From Anniella stebbinsi (taxonomy: Eukaryota; Chordata; Lepidosauria; Squamata; Anniellidae): DNA of 64,000 nucleotides. The notes beneath the pieces are model-generated. The model had not been told where the DNA came from, ran no database searches, and saw only the letters and a list, made by a program, of their open reading frames with translations. Numbering within the stretch: position 1 is the first letter of the stretch; each line of letters opens with the position of its first letter. Location of the stretch: positions 63,418,763 through 63,482,762 of the forward strand of contig JARDYH010000007.1 of the NCBI GenBank assembly GCA_029215795.1, read 5' to 3'. This document shows positions 45,789 to 55,599 of the stretch, piece by piece. The position numbers and the translations under genes are program-made.

Positions 45789-46350
45789 GCCATCAACCTG
45801 CAGGAGAGGGAGACTTGCTGCCAGAGGAGGAGAGGAGTGCGCCTGCTTGCCTGCCCGCCTCCTGGTCTTCACTGCTGCCACCACCACCACCACCCTCCAG
45901 AGGATTTCAGCCTGGCAGACTGCCACTCCCTGCAGGACAAGGCTCCTAGGTACTGAGCCAGCTGCTGTGGACAATTACATCAGTCCCCCTCCCTTCCTGG
46001 GAGGGATATTTAAGCTGCTGGCTGAAGGGGCCTGGGAAAGCCATCAACCTGCAGGAGAGGGAGACTTGCTGCCAGAGGAGGAGAGGAGTGCGCCTGCTTG
46101 CCTGCCTGCCTCCTGGTCTTCACTGCTGCCACCACCACCACCACCACCCTCCAGAGGATTTCAGCCTGGCAGACTGCCACTCCCTGCAGGACCAGGCTCC
46201 TAGGTACTGAGCCAGCTGCTGTGGAAAATTACATCAGTCCCCCTCCCTTCCTGGGAGGGATATTTAAGCTGCTGGCTGAAGGGGCCTGGGAAAGCCATCA
46301 ACCTGCAGGAGAAGGAGGCCTGCTGCCAGAGGAGGAGAGGAGTGTGCCCG
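45789..46350 (+). promoter_or_regulatory. Tandem promoter-like monomers at the L2 5' end
   Basis: Units start with GCCATCAACCTGCAGGAG at 45789, 46040 and 46294 (periods 251 and 254 bp); the third is partial. Each full unit ends with a TATTTAAG box (46007-46014, 46261-46268), 33 bp before the next unit start. That is the distance expected between a TATA box and a start site. This suggests transcription begins at unit starts, as with LINE-1 monomers in mouse. Sequence periodicity is seen directly; promoter function is inference. Confidence 0.75.
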
Positions 46351-46428
46351 CCAGCCTGCTGGCTCTTTGTTTTTGTCTTTGGTGTTTGTTTGTTTGTTTG
46401 TTTTTTCCCCTTTCCCCAGGCTTGAGCT

Positions 46429-47823
46429 ATGTGCCTGGGAGGGAGGATACAGGGCCAGGTGGGGGGATCTGAGGGGAGCACAATTAGGGTAGTGACGTGT
46501 AGAGGGAGATACGGCGTTGTGAGGAGGACTTGCCAGGTTAGGGAAACAAGGCCCAGACAGTTAATGGCTGTGCCTTGTTCCGGTCCCCCTCACACCCACA
46601 GGCTTGTTGGTTGCCTTATCAGCCAGCCCTCAGACCTCCGGGTGCTGCTTTTAAATGCCAGATCAGTGCATAATAAGATCTCCCTCATCCACGACTTAAT
46701 TGTGGATGAGGCAGCCGATCTGGTATGTATAACCGAGACCTGGGTGGGAGAGCAGGGAGAAGTTAGTCTCTCCCAGTTATGCCCACCGGGGTACTTGGTT
46801 CAGCATCAGGGTAGACTTGAGGGCTGGGGAGGGGGGGTTGCTGTGGTCTATAGGAATTCCATCCCCCTCTGCAGGCTCCCTGTCCATGTGACTACTGGTC
46901 TGGAGTGTTTGCACCTTGTGTTGGGCCAACAGGACAGATTAGGGATTCTGTTGGTGTACCGCCCACCCCGCTGCTCAACAGAATCCCTAGCTGAGCTGAC
47001 AGAGGTGGTCTCTGGTGTACTGTTGAGGTCCCCCAGACTCTTGGTTCTGGGGGATGTCAACATTCATGCCGAGGGCACTTTATCTGGGGCAGCTCAGGAT
47101 TTCATGGTCTCCATGACAACCATGGGACTGGCCCAACATACCATCGGCCCAACGCATGTAGCAGGGCACACTCTAGACCTGGTTTTTTCAACTGGACATG
47201 GAGATGGGGATCTGAAAGTGGGGGACTTTACATCAACCCCTCTGTCATGGTCAGATCACCACCTGCTGAGGTTTAGACTTACAGCAGCTTTTCCCCTCTG
47301 CGAGGGTGGGGGACCCATTAAGATGGTCCGCCCCCGGAGGCTAATGGATCCAGATGGTTTCCAGAGGGCTCTGGGGAGTTTTCCAGCTGATAGGGCTGGC
47401 TCTCATGTCAAAACCCTGGTTGATCTGTGGAATGCAGAAATGACCCGGGCAGTTGACACGATTGCTCCTGAGCGCCCTCTCCTGTGTAGGGCTCGAACGG
47501 CTCCGTGGTATACCCCAGAGCTGAGAGTGATGAAACAAAACAGGAGACGGCTTGAGGGCAGATGGAGACGAACTCCTGATGGATGCAATCAAACACTGGT
47601 AAGTGCTTATGGTAAGCTGTATTCAGGGGCAGTGAGGGCAGCAAAAAAACAATACTTTGCTGCCACTATTCAATCATCAACCTGCCGCCCAGCGGAGCTT
47701 TTCAGAGTTGTCCGGGGGCTTTTACATGCTGGCCCCAAGGACATGGTAGAACCATCTAAGGCCCGCTGTAATACATTTGCTGGGCACTTCCAGAATAAAA
47801 CTCTGGCATCCATCAGGACTTAG
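46429..47823 (+). CDS. L2 LINE ORF, endonuclease half (464 codons)
   Basis: Starts at the first ATG after the monomers (MCLGGRIQGQVGG). The apurinic/apyrimidinic-type endonuclease domain runs from about residue 65 to 290. Visible motifs are LLLNARSVHNKISLI, the catalytic ITETW, GGGVAVVYR, GILLVYRPPR, LVLGDVNIH (catalytic GDxN), the THVAGHTLDLVF segment, and SWSDHHLLRF (catalytic SDH). The linker continues through APWYTPELRVMKQNRR and RAAKKQYFAATIQSS. A stop at 47821-47823 ends it before RT. All endonuclease motifs appear intact. It would nick target DNA for target-primed reverse transcription. Confidence 0.88.
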   Translation: MCLGGRIQGQVGGSEGSTIRVVTCRGRYGVVRRTCQVRETRPRQLMAVPCSGPPHTHRLVGCLISQPSDLRVLLLNARSVHNKISLIHDLIVDEAADLVCITETWVGEQGEVSLSQLCPPGYLVQHQGRLEGWGGGVAVVYRNSIPLCRLPVHVTTGLECLHLVLGQQDRLGILLVYRPPRCSTESLAELTEVVSGVLLRSPRLLVLGDVNIHAEGTLSGAAQDFMVSMTTMGLAQHTIGPTHVAGHTLDLVFSTGHGDGDLKVGDFTSTPLSWSDHHLLRFRLTAAFPLCEGGGPIKMVRPRRLMDPDGFQRALGSFPADRAGSHVKTLVDLWNAEMTRAVDTIAPERPLLCRARTAPWYTPELRVMKQNRRRLEGRWRRTPDGCNQTLVSAYGKLYSGAVRAAKKQYFAATIQSSTCRPAELFRVVRGLLHAGPKDMVEPSKARCNTFAGHFQNKTLASIRT

Positions 47824-47968
47824 ACTCCAGTGTTATAGCAGATGAATCTAGTGAGGTATCCAGAGCACAGGCTTGTCCTGTTTTCTTGGATGAGTTTCAG
47901 TTGGTGCAGCTCGAGGATGTTGACAAGGTGCTTGGACAGGTTCGTGCAACCACTTCCATATTGGATCC

Positions 47969-49258
47969 TTGCCCCTCTGGCTAATAAAAGCTAGCAGGGA
48001 TGGAACAACTGGCTGGGCCAGGGAAGTGATTAATGCCTCTTTGCAAGAGGGAGTGGTCCCAGGCCTCCTGAAAGAGGCGGCAGTGAGACCACTCCTAAAG
48101 AAATCTTCCCTGGACTCTGAAAATCTTAATAACTACAGGCCAGTAGCAAATGTTCCATTCCTGGGCAAGGTCCTGGAGCGGGTGGTTGCGAGCCAGCTCC
48201 AGGCACTCTTGGATGAGACTGATTATCTGGATCCATTTCAGTCGGGTTTCAGGCCTGGTTTTGGTACGGAAACAGCCTTGGTCGCCCTGTATGATGACCT
48301 ATGTCGGGAGAAAGACAGGGGGAGTGTGACTCTGTTGATTCTCCTTGATGTCTCAGCAGCTTTCGATACCATCGACCATGGTATCCTTCCGGGACGACTG
48401 GCTGAGTTGGGAGTGGGAGGCACTGCATTGCAGTGGTTCCGCTCCTACTTGGTGGGTCGGCTCCAGAAGGTGGTGCTTGGGGAACATTGCTCGGCCCCAT
48501 GGATTCTCCAGTATGGGGTTCCACAGGGGTCAGTTTTGTCCCCCATGCTGTTCAATATCTACATAAAACCGTTGAGTGCAGTCATCCGGAGTTTTGGAGT
48601 GCGTTGTCATCAGTACGCTGATGACACGCAGCTCTATTTCTCCTTTTCATCTTCATCAGGTGAGGCTGTGGATGTGCTGAACCAGTGCCTGGCTGCGACA
48701 ATGGACTGGATGAGGGCTAATAAACTGAAGCTCAATCCAGACAAGACTGAGATGCTGTTGGTGGGTGGTTCCGCTGACCGGATGGAGGGTGTTCAACCTG
48801 TTCTGGATGGGGTTGCACTCCCCTTGAAGGAGCGGGTTCGTAGCTTGGGGGTTCTCCTAGAACCATCTCTGTCACTTGAGGCACAGGTGGCCTCAGTGGC
48901 ACGAAGTGCCTTCTACCAACTTCGGTTGGTGGCCCAGCTACGTCCCTATCTGGACAGGGATAACCTGGCTTCAGTTGTCCATGCTCTGGTAACCTCCAAG
49001 TTAGATTACTGCAATGCACTCTACGTGGGGCTGCCTTTGAAGGTGGTTCAGAAGCTGCAGCTTGTGCAAAATGCAGCGGCCAGATTGATAACTGGAACCA
49101 GTAGGTTCGAACATATAAGACCTACTCTGGCCCGCTTGCATTGGCTGCCTGTATGTTTCCGAGCCCGGTTCAAGTTGCTGGTTTTAACCTATAAAGCCTT
49201 AAACGGCTTGGGACCACAATACCTGATGGAACACCTTTCCCGACATGAACCTACCTGA
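47969..49258 (+). CDS. L2 LINE ORF, reverse transcriptase half (429 codons)
   Basis: This is the RT continuation in another frame. The segment 47821-47965 that joins it to the endonuclease half reads in a third frame (FLDEFQLVQLEDVDKVLGQV). Motifs are [53 protein letters not shown] and the catalytic YADDTQLYF (about 48614-48640). The C-terminal part has SKLDYCNALYVGLPLK and HWLPVCFRARFKLLVL. It ends 'HLSRHEPT' at a TGA slightly before the expected end, a further frame change seen against the minus-strand L2. The catalytic box is intact, but the frame breaks mean no full-length product. Confidence 0.88.
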   Translation: MPLWLIKASRDGTTGWAREVINASLQEGVVPGLLKEAAVRPLLKKSSLDSENLNNYRPVANVPFLGKVLERVVASQLQALLDETDYLDPFQSGFRPGFGTETALVALYDDLCREKDRGSVTLLILLDVSAAFDTIDHGILPGRLAELGVGGTALQWFRSYLVGRLQKVVLGEHCSAPWILQYGVPQGSVLSPMLFNIYIKPLSAVIRSFGVRCHQYADDTQLYFSFSSSSGEAVDVLNQCLAATMDWMRANKLKLNPDKTEMLLVGGSADRMEGVQPVLDGVALPLKERVRSLGVLLEPSLSLEAQVASVARSAFYQLRLVAQLRPYLDRDNLASVVHALVTSKLDYCNALYVGLPLKVVQKLQLVQNAAARLITGTSRFEHIRPTLARLHWLPVCFRARFKLLVLTYKALNGLGPQYLMEHLSRHEPT

Positions 49259-49510
49259 ACACTACGTTCAACATCTAAGGCTCTCCTCCGAGTGCCTCCT
49301 CCGAGGGAGGCTCAGAGGTCAGCAACAAGAGAGAGGGCCTTCTCTGTGGTGGCTCCCCAATTGTGGAACGATCTCCCCGACGAGGCCCGCCTGGCGCCAA
49401 CATTGTTATCTTTTCGGCGCCAGGTCAAGACTTTCCTCTTCTCTCAGGCATTTGGCAATATCTGAGGAGCCTGGGTTTGTTTTGTTTTGCTTTGTTTTTG
49501 TAGTTTTTGA

Positions 49511-51089
49511 TAGGGGTGTGCACGGACCCCCCGGATCAGATCGGGACCTGGATCGGGACCTCCAATTTTGTCCCGGACCGGTTCGGACAAAATCGGAGGC
49601 CCCCCGGACCGGATCGAGTCCGATCCCGACCCAAAAATCGTAATTTTTTGGATCGGCCGCCATTTTTTTCCCCATAGACTTGCATTGCAATGCAAGTCTA
49701 TGAGGAAAAAATGGCGGCGGGTGGGTGAGGGGGGGCCTAACTCCCTCCCCCCCCGGGGCCGTCCGCTGTGGACGGCCCCGGCAGGTAAGCCCCCTCCCCC
49801 GCGCTCCCTACCCCCCCTGGGGCCGTCCGCTTCCATCCGCTGGCGCCCGCGGGCGCCAGCGGTTAGAAGCGGATGGCTCCGGGGGGAGGTAAGCCCCCTT
49901 CCCTGCCACTGCTTACCTTCTCGGCCCGTCCGCTCCCGTCCGGCGCCGGCGGCTACTACCAGCGGGCTCCGCGGCCTACTCTCGAGTAGCGCGCCGGGTG
50001 ATGACATCACCCGGCGCGCCACCCTAGAGCAGGCCGCGGAGCCTGCTGGTAGTAGTAGTCGCCGGCGCCGGACGGGAGCGGCCGGGCCGGGAAGGTAAGG
50101 GCCCCCCTCCCCCCTCCGCGCGCCCCCTCCTCCCCTCCACGCACCCCCTGCTTACCTTCTCGGCCCGTCCGCTCCCATCCGGCGCCGGCGACTACTACCA
50201 CCAGCAGGCTCCGCGGCCTGCTCTAGAGTAGCGCGCCGGGTGATGACATCACCCGGCGCGCCACCCTAGAGCAGGCCGCGGAGCCTGCTGGTAGTAGTAG
50301 TCACCGGCGCCGGACGGGAGCGGCCGGGCCGGGAAGGTAAGGGCCCCCCTCCCCCCTCCGCGCGCCCCCTCCCCCCTCCGCGTGCCCCCTCCTCCCCTCC
50401 ACGCACCCCCTGCTTACCTTGCCGGCCCGGCCGCTCCCGTCCGGGGCCGGCGGCTACCACCAGTAGGCTCCGCGGCCTGCTCTAGAGTAGCGCGCCGGGT
50501 GATGACATCACCCGGCGCACCACCCTAGAGCAGGCCGCGGAGCCTGCTGGTAGTAGTAGTCGCCGGCGCCGGACGGGAGCGGCCGGGCCGGGAAGGTAAG
50601 GGCCCCCCTCCCCCCTCCGCGCGCCCCCTCCTCCCCTCCACGCACCCCCTGCTTACCTTGCCGGCCCAGCCGCTCCCGTCCGGGGCCGGCGGCTACCACC
50701 AGCAGGCTCCGCGGCCTGCTCTAGAGTAGCGCGCCGGGTGATGACATCACCCGGCGCGCCACCCTAGAGCAGGCCGCGGAGCCTGCTGGTAGTAGCTGCT
50801 AGTGCCGGACGGGAGCGGACGGGCCGAGAAGGTAAGCGCCCCCCTCCTCCCCCCCTGCTGTCCACTTTCATCGGCGGGCGCCCGCTGGCGCCCGCCAATG
50901 GAAGCGGCGGTGGGCGCCAGTGGGCGCCCGCCGATCCGCCGATCCGCCGAACTGGTTCGGAGCCTTTTCGGACTGGTTCGGATTGGATCGGCCGATCCAG
51001 CTGCGGGATCGGAAATCGGATAATTTATCCGATTTCCCACTGGACCGGACTCGGATCGTGGATCGGGTCCGATCCAGTGCACATCCCTA
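49511..51089. mobile_element. hAT-like non-autonomous element, copy B (1579 bp, internally amplified)
   Basis: Ends TAGGGGTGTGCAC...GTGCACATCCCTA lie between perfect 8-bp duplications GTTTTTGA (49503-49510 and 51090-51097). It is about twice the length of copies A and C because an internal GC-rich hairpin unit is present about four times (49920-50820). The perfect palindrome around TTGCATTGCAATGCAA is at 49674-49701. No transposase coding; long frames here reflect GC content. Confidence 0.9.
49920..50820. repeat. Tandem array of a ~240-bp hairpin unit inside copy B
   Basis: The centre ATGACATC of the near-palindrome GCGCCGGGTGATGACATCAC occurs at 50001, 50243, 50502 and 50741 (spacings 242, 259, 239 bp). 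Within each unit the two halves are inverse of each other (CTTACCTTCTCGGCCCG-like on one side, CGGGAAGGTAAG-like on the other), so each unit can fold on itself. Confidence 0.85.
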
Positions 51090-51262
51090 GTTTTTGAAGT
51101 GTTGATGTGGTTTTTAAATGTATAGATTGTGTGTATGTTGTATGTTTTTTCTGTTTTAATTTTTGTATATTGTTTTTAATTGTTTTTAATCCTATGTAAA
51201 CTGCCCAGAGAGCTTCGGCTATGGGGCGGTATACAAATGTAATAAATAAATAAAAATAAATA
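51090..51262 (+). mobile_element. L2 LINE 3' tail, right part
   Basis: Resumes the 3' UTR after the hAT element's target duplication: GTTGTATGTTTTTTCTGTTT, CCCAGAGAGCTTCGGCTATG, and an AATAAATAAATAAA tail. It matches 29810-29934. Confidence 0.9.
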
Positions 51263-51480
51263 AATAAATAACAGCCTGTCAGGAAGAAGGCACCTGCAGC
51301 CAGGTTGGAAGGGAGGTTCTGGTTGAATCAGAAGAGAGAGAGGGGGGTCTAGCCAGGTGATGGTTGCATTCAGCAGTTGCTCCATTTTAATTTATGCCCA
51401 TTTGGCTCAGCTCAGATGCTGTGGCAGGCTGCCTCTACAAGAGAGGTTTAAAGCTCTTTCAAGGTGCTTTAAAAAATTTA
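51263..51480. other. No feature seen
   Basis: Short anonymous stretch; contains one extra CCTCTACAAG (51432-51441) that matches the end of the next element. Confidence 0.4.
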
Positions 51481-51774
51481 CCTCTACAAGAACGGAGCGC
51501 AAATCGGGCGTAGAGGTGCGTTATCTCCGATTATGCGCATTATTGAACGCGCGTTAAATCGCGAGTTTTATTTTGCTCCGGCCGTTAAAGTGCATTTTGA
51601 CTATGTGAACAAGCGCTTATGCACATTAACTACTTGTAAAGCGCATTTTGTTCATCCGTTAATGTGCTTTGCCGCCTCTCGCCGCCTCTCGTACAGAGGT
51701 ATTAGGTGTAAATGCGCTTCAGCGATTATGCGCATAATCGCCTAACCGGGCGCAAAAGCGAATCCTTGTAGAGG
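51481..51774. mobile_element. CpG-preserved MITE with CCTCTACAAG ends
   Basis: A 294-bp element with inverted ends CCTCTACAAG (51481-51490) and CTTGTAGAGG (51765-51774), and similar subterminal GCGCAAA.. CGGGCG motifs. The interior has many GCGC/CGCG motifs still intact (e.g. GAACGCGCGTTAAATCGCGA), suggesting recent insertion. No target duplication could be assigned. Confidence 0.6.
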
Positions 51775-54365
51775 GGACCTTAGGTGATATGAATGGCCTT
51801 ATCTGGAAGCCACCACGGTCTCTTCCCTATGAACTCCTTGCTGATTAGAATCAGGCTTGAGTTAAGCCCCAAATACGCCTCTGAAATGGAGACAAGCATG
51901 CCTGGTTTGTTGGGGGGGGGGGCTGCTGCCTGCTCCATCTGCCAGATGGCATGTCAAGCAGTTTGGAAGTGAAAGCAGAGCGGGGTGCAGTCTGTGCTGC
52001 TGCATTCCACAAGGAGAAGACATGCATCCCCCCCCATGAGCTAGAGAGTCCATTGGCAAGCCAAGATCCCCCACCCCACTCACTGACAGTATCAGGTGTG
52101 CAGCAGTGAGAGAGGCTCTTGGGGGCTACCCCCAAGGTGTCCTGGAGAGGTAAACGTGCTGCCAATACTTCAAATTCGGGCCCCATCCCAGAATCAGTGC
52201 CTTCAAGGAGGGATTAAACAGAACCCATGGAGCTCCCTGGTGGTGCTCCACGTCTGCAGCTGAGTTTCTTCCGCCCCCCCCCCCCATCCCTGGTTTAAGG
52301 GAAGGGAGGGGAAAGGCCTTTTGTTCACCCACTCTGCCTGCACCCATCACACTCCACTGAAGTCTTTCACTAAAGACTGGGTGGATCTTCTAGGGCAAAG
52401 AATGTTCAGGGAGTTGCAGGTGGACATAGGAGAAGATCTAGGCCCCAGCCTCTCTCAAGGCACAAGACAAAGGGAGGGAGTTTCCATGTTTCTCCACTTT
52501 GTGATGTGTGGTCAGAGAACAAATCCATGGTGAACGCATTTTAAAGATTCCTAGTGGGATTTCAGAACCTGAGCTGAGGGAACTGAGTACCAAGGGGTGG
52601 CTGAGGGTGGGAGCTCTTGATTGGCAAATGCTTTTCTTAGTACGCAGGAAGAGAAGTGAGCAACAGGAGAAGTAGCCCCTGGAAAGCAACAGGGCGGTGT
52701 TTGTTTTAGTGCAGAGCATCTCTCTGGGCACATCCCCCTCCACCTGCCAGGCCAACCTCCAAAGGTCTGAGCTCTGCCAGATCCTGGAAATCAGATTTAT
52801 AGCTAGTGCCACCCAGTCCCAGAGAGGATCAGGCCTTCAAAGACAACCTGCTTTGAGCATCAAGCAAGGAGTCCAGGGCTGGTTAGAAATAGCCACTTCA
52901 TCAGAATGCCATGGTGATAAAAATGGATTAGTACCTACAGCCCTGAAAGGCAATCTTGACTGGCCTCATGCTAAGGAAGGATGCTGAGTCCTGCTCCCCT
53001 GCAGGGGCCCTCTGCATGCAAGGATATGGGAGGGGGAACAGACAAGACCTGTGAAACAGGTGGGATGGCAAAAGAAGACCCCAGACGTAGGCACCTTCCT
53101 CCCCCCCCCCCCGCCCCATGCATGTGTGCATGGAGATGCACTAGTAGGCCGCTGGAGGGATGGGCAGTACTGGGCAGGCAGCACAGTCCTTGGGCTCAAG
53201 GAGAGCATTATCTTCCCCCACAGAGCTTTGCCTGAGCTGCTGGAAGAAAGAGGCATGGATAATAATAGAATGAGGATGAGAAGAAGAAGCCATTAGCCCT
53301 GCAGATGTGAAAAGGGAAGCAAAGGGAGGCAAGGAGATTTCTCCTCAGTTAGGAATAATTAGGAGCACCAGTTCCAGACTAATTAGTGGGCTTCTGGATT
53401 ATTAAGCAGCTGGTGGTCGTTGCCCTCTTGTGATTCAGGAGGCTGGCCCTCCTCCCAGCTCGTCTTTGGAAAGCAAGCCATGGAAGAAGCTTCCCCAGAA
53501 TGGAGCCTCCCTGGTAACAGTCACCCCAAACCCCTGCACACCCCAAGACCATCCTCAGGCTCCGCCTGAAGCAAAGGGTGAGGCAGCTGCAAAGCCCAGG
53601 AGGGGCAGGAGCCAAGTGAGGGCAAATCTGTGGACTGGACTGCTCTGGTAGAAGAAGGAAAGGCTGGAGAGTGGTGGCGGCAGCTGTGGCCCTTGGACAG
53701 CCATCCTGTTCAGCGTGGAGGTGGGCTGAGCACACATTTCCTACTCCTGCCAGGGCCCAGCCAACGTGTGTGTGCTGGACAAGCAAGCCATGCTGAAAGG
53801 CCAAGGCAACGTTGGGTGCTCGCCAAATGTCCCTAGGGCTGGTTGCAGAGTTAACGCTAAGGTAGTGTGGGAGGAGAAGCGAGAGGACACCTTCCTTGGG
53901 CCACCTGCCTTTGGGGCGGGAGTGAGCAGTCCTCCGAGAGCAGCAGAGCTCTTAATGAGTCAGAATGAAAAAGAGAGCAAAACCAAATGTCGCACATTTG
54001 GGGGGGGGGAGAAAGCTGCTTGGGCCTCTGCCTCGCTTTTCTTCTGCTGTCCATGGAGTATCATTGGGGCCTGACAATGTGTCTAGCATGCAGAGAGAAG
54101 CTGGACACATGGACCTGCTTCTCCTGGTAAAGGTGGAGGAGCCCCTGCTCCACCCATCTCCGGGGCTTTGATCTAGACCTCAGAGCACTGGCACGTCCCA
54201 CCCACCCTGCTTCTTTGGCCTGGCATTTCTGGCAGCGCTGTGGTGGCCGCACTCCTGGTGCTGTGCTTTGGGAGCACCCCCCACAGCTCAGGGGGGCTCT
54301 TGATCTTGCACCTTTGCAAGCTTTGATTCACCGCAGAAGAGGCTTGGAGAATTAAAAAGGGAGGC
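51775..54365. other. No feature seen
   Basis: About 2.6 kb of anonymous sequence with homopolymer runs (51911-51922 G, 52275-52287 C, 53101-53112 C). No repeat or exon recognised. Confidence 0.35.
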
Positions 54366-54373
54366 ATGTCCAC

Positions 54374-55127
54374 TAGGGGTGTGCACGGACCCCCCGGATC
54401 GGACCGGGACCCGGATCGGGACCTCCAATTTTGTCATGGATCGGATCGGACAAAATCGGAGGCCCCCCAGACTGGATCGAGTCTGATCCCGATCCAAAAA
54501 TCAGAAATTTTTGGATCGGCCGCCATTTTTTTCCCCATAGACTTGCATTGCAATGCAAGTCTATGAGGAAAAAATGGCGGTGGGTGGGTAAGGGGGGGGC
54601 CTAACTCCCTCCCCCCCGGGGCCGTCCACTGTGGACAGCCCTGGCAGGTAAGCCCCCTCCCCCACGCTCCTTCCCCCCCGGGGCCATCCGCTTCCATTAG
54701 CTGGCGCCCACGGGCGCCAGCGGATAGAAGCGAATGGCCCCGGGGGGGTAAGCCCCCTCCCCCCTGCGCGCCACCCTGGAGCAGGCCGCGAAGCCCGCTG
54801 GCAGTAGCAGCCGGCGCCGGACGGGAGCGGACGTCCCTGAAAGGTAAGTGCGCCGCTCCGCGCGCCCCCCTCCTCCCCTCCGCGCGCCCCCCCACTGTCC
54901 ACTTTCATCGGCGGGCGCCCGCTTGGGCCCGCCAATGGAAGCGGTGGTGGGCGCCAGTGGGCGCCCACCGATCCGCCGATCCATCCGAACCGGATCGGAA
55001 CCTTTTCGGATCGGTTCGGATTGGATCGGCCGATCCAGCTGTTGGATCGGAAATCGGATAATTTATCCGATTTCCCTCTGGATCGGATTCGGATCGTGGA
55101 TCGGATCCGATCCAGTGCACATCCCTA
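54374..55127. mobile_element. hAT-like non-autonomous element, copy C (754 bp)
   Basis: Ends TAGGGGTGTGCAC...GTGCACATCCCTA with flanking ATGTCCAC (54366-54373) and ACGTCCAC (55128-55135), an 8-bp duplication with one mismatch. Same orientation as copy B. The perfect palindrome recurs at 54537-54564. The hairpin unit that is amplified in B is mostly deleted here. Confidence 0.88.
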
Positions 55128-55135
55128 ACGTCCAC

Positions 55136-55439
55136 CTGAGAAGAACGAAGAGGCCTTTGAATGATCCAGGCAAATCGGCAACAGAAGGTCATGCAAGATA
55201 TCCCTGGTGGATGTCTGGCAAAGGCCTCTCGCTGCCTAAAGCCCCCAGGAGCTGCCCTGCCAGTCAGAATAGATTGTGGGGGAAGCATGGAGCAGCAGCT
55301 GGAGAGTTAAACTGCAAAGCACTGAATTGCCTTTGGGCTTAGCTTGTGCTGTTAGGCCAGTCCAGAACGGAAGCAGAGGAGAGGCTTATGCAGGGGAGCA
55401 TTTGGTAGATAGATAGACCCAAGAGAGAAGGGCTTGCAT
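55136..55439. other. No feature seen
   Basis: Short anonymous spacer between copy C and the CR1 3' end. Confidence 0.4.
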
Positions 55440-55599
55440 CATAGGGATCATAGGATCATAGGATAGTAGAGTTGGAAGGGGCCTATGAGGCCACTGAATC
55501 CAACCCCCTGCTCAATGCAGGAATCCACCTTAAAGCATCCCTGACAGAAGGCTGTCCAGCTGCCTCTTGAAGGACTCTAATGTGGGAGAGCCCACCACC

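Larger units (their letters stand above)
45789..49510 (+). mobile_element. L2 LINE, near full length, left part (split by hAT copy B)
   Basis: The order is 5' monomers, endonuclease ORF (46429-47823), a short out-of-frame linker, RT ORF (47969-49258) and 3' UTR. The 3' UTR is cut at 49503-49510 by a hAT-like element and resumes at 51090. The body is very close to the truncated copy at 28453-29934, so they share a recent source subfamily. One stop/frame change after 47820 and one near 47965 inactivate it. Confidence 0.92.

Noticed and set aside
49444..50460. Several GC-rich ORFs inside hAT copy B
   Set aside because: They recur with each repeated unit and have no transposase motif; they are composition artefacts.
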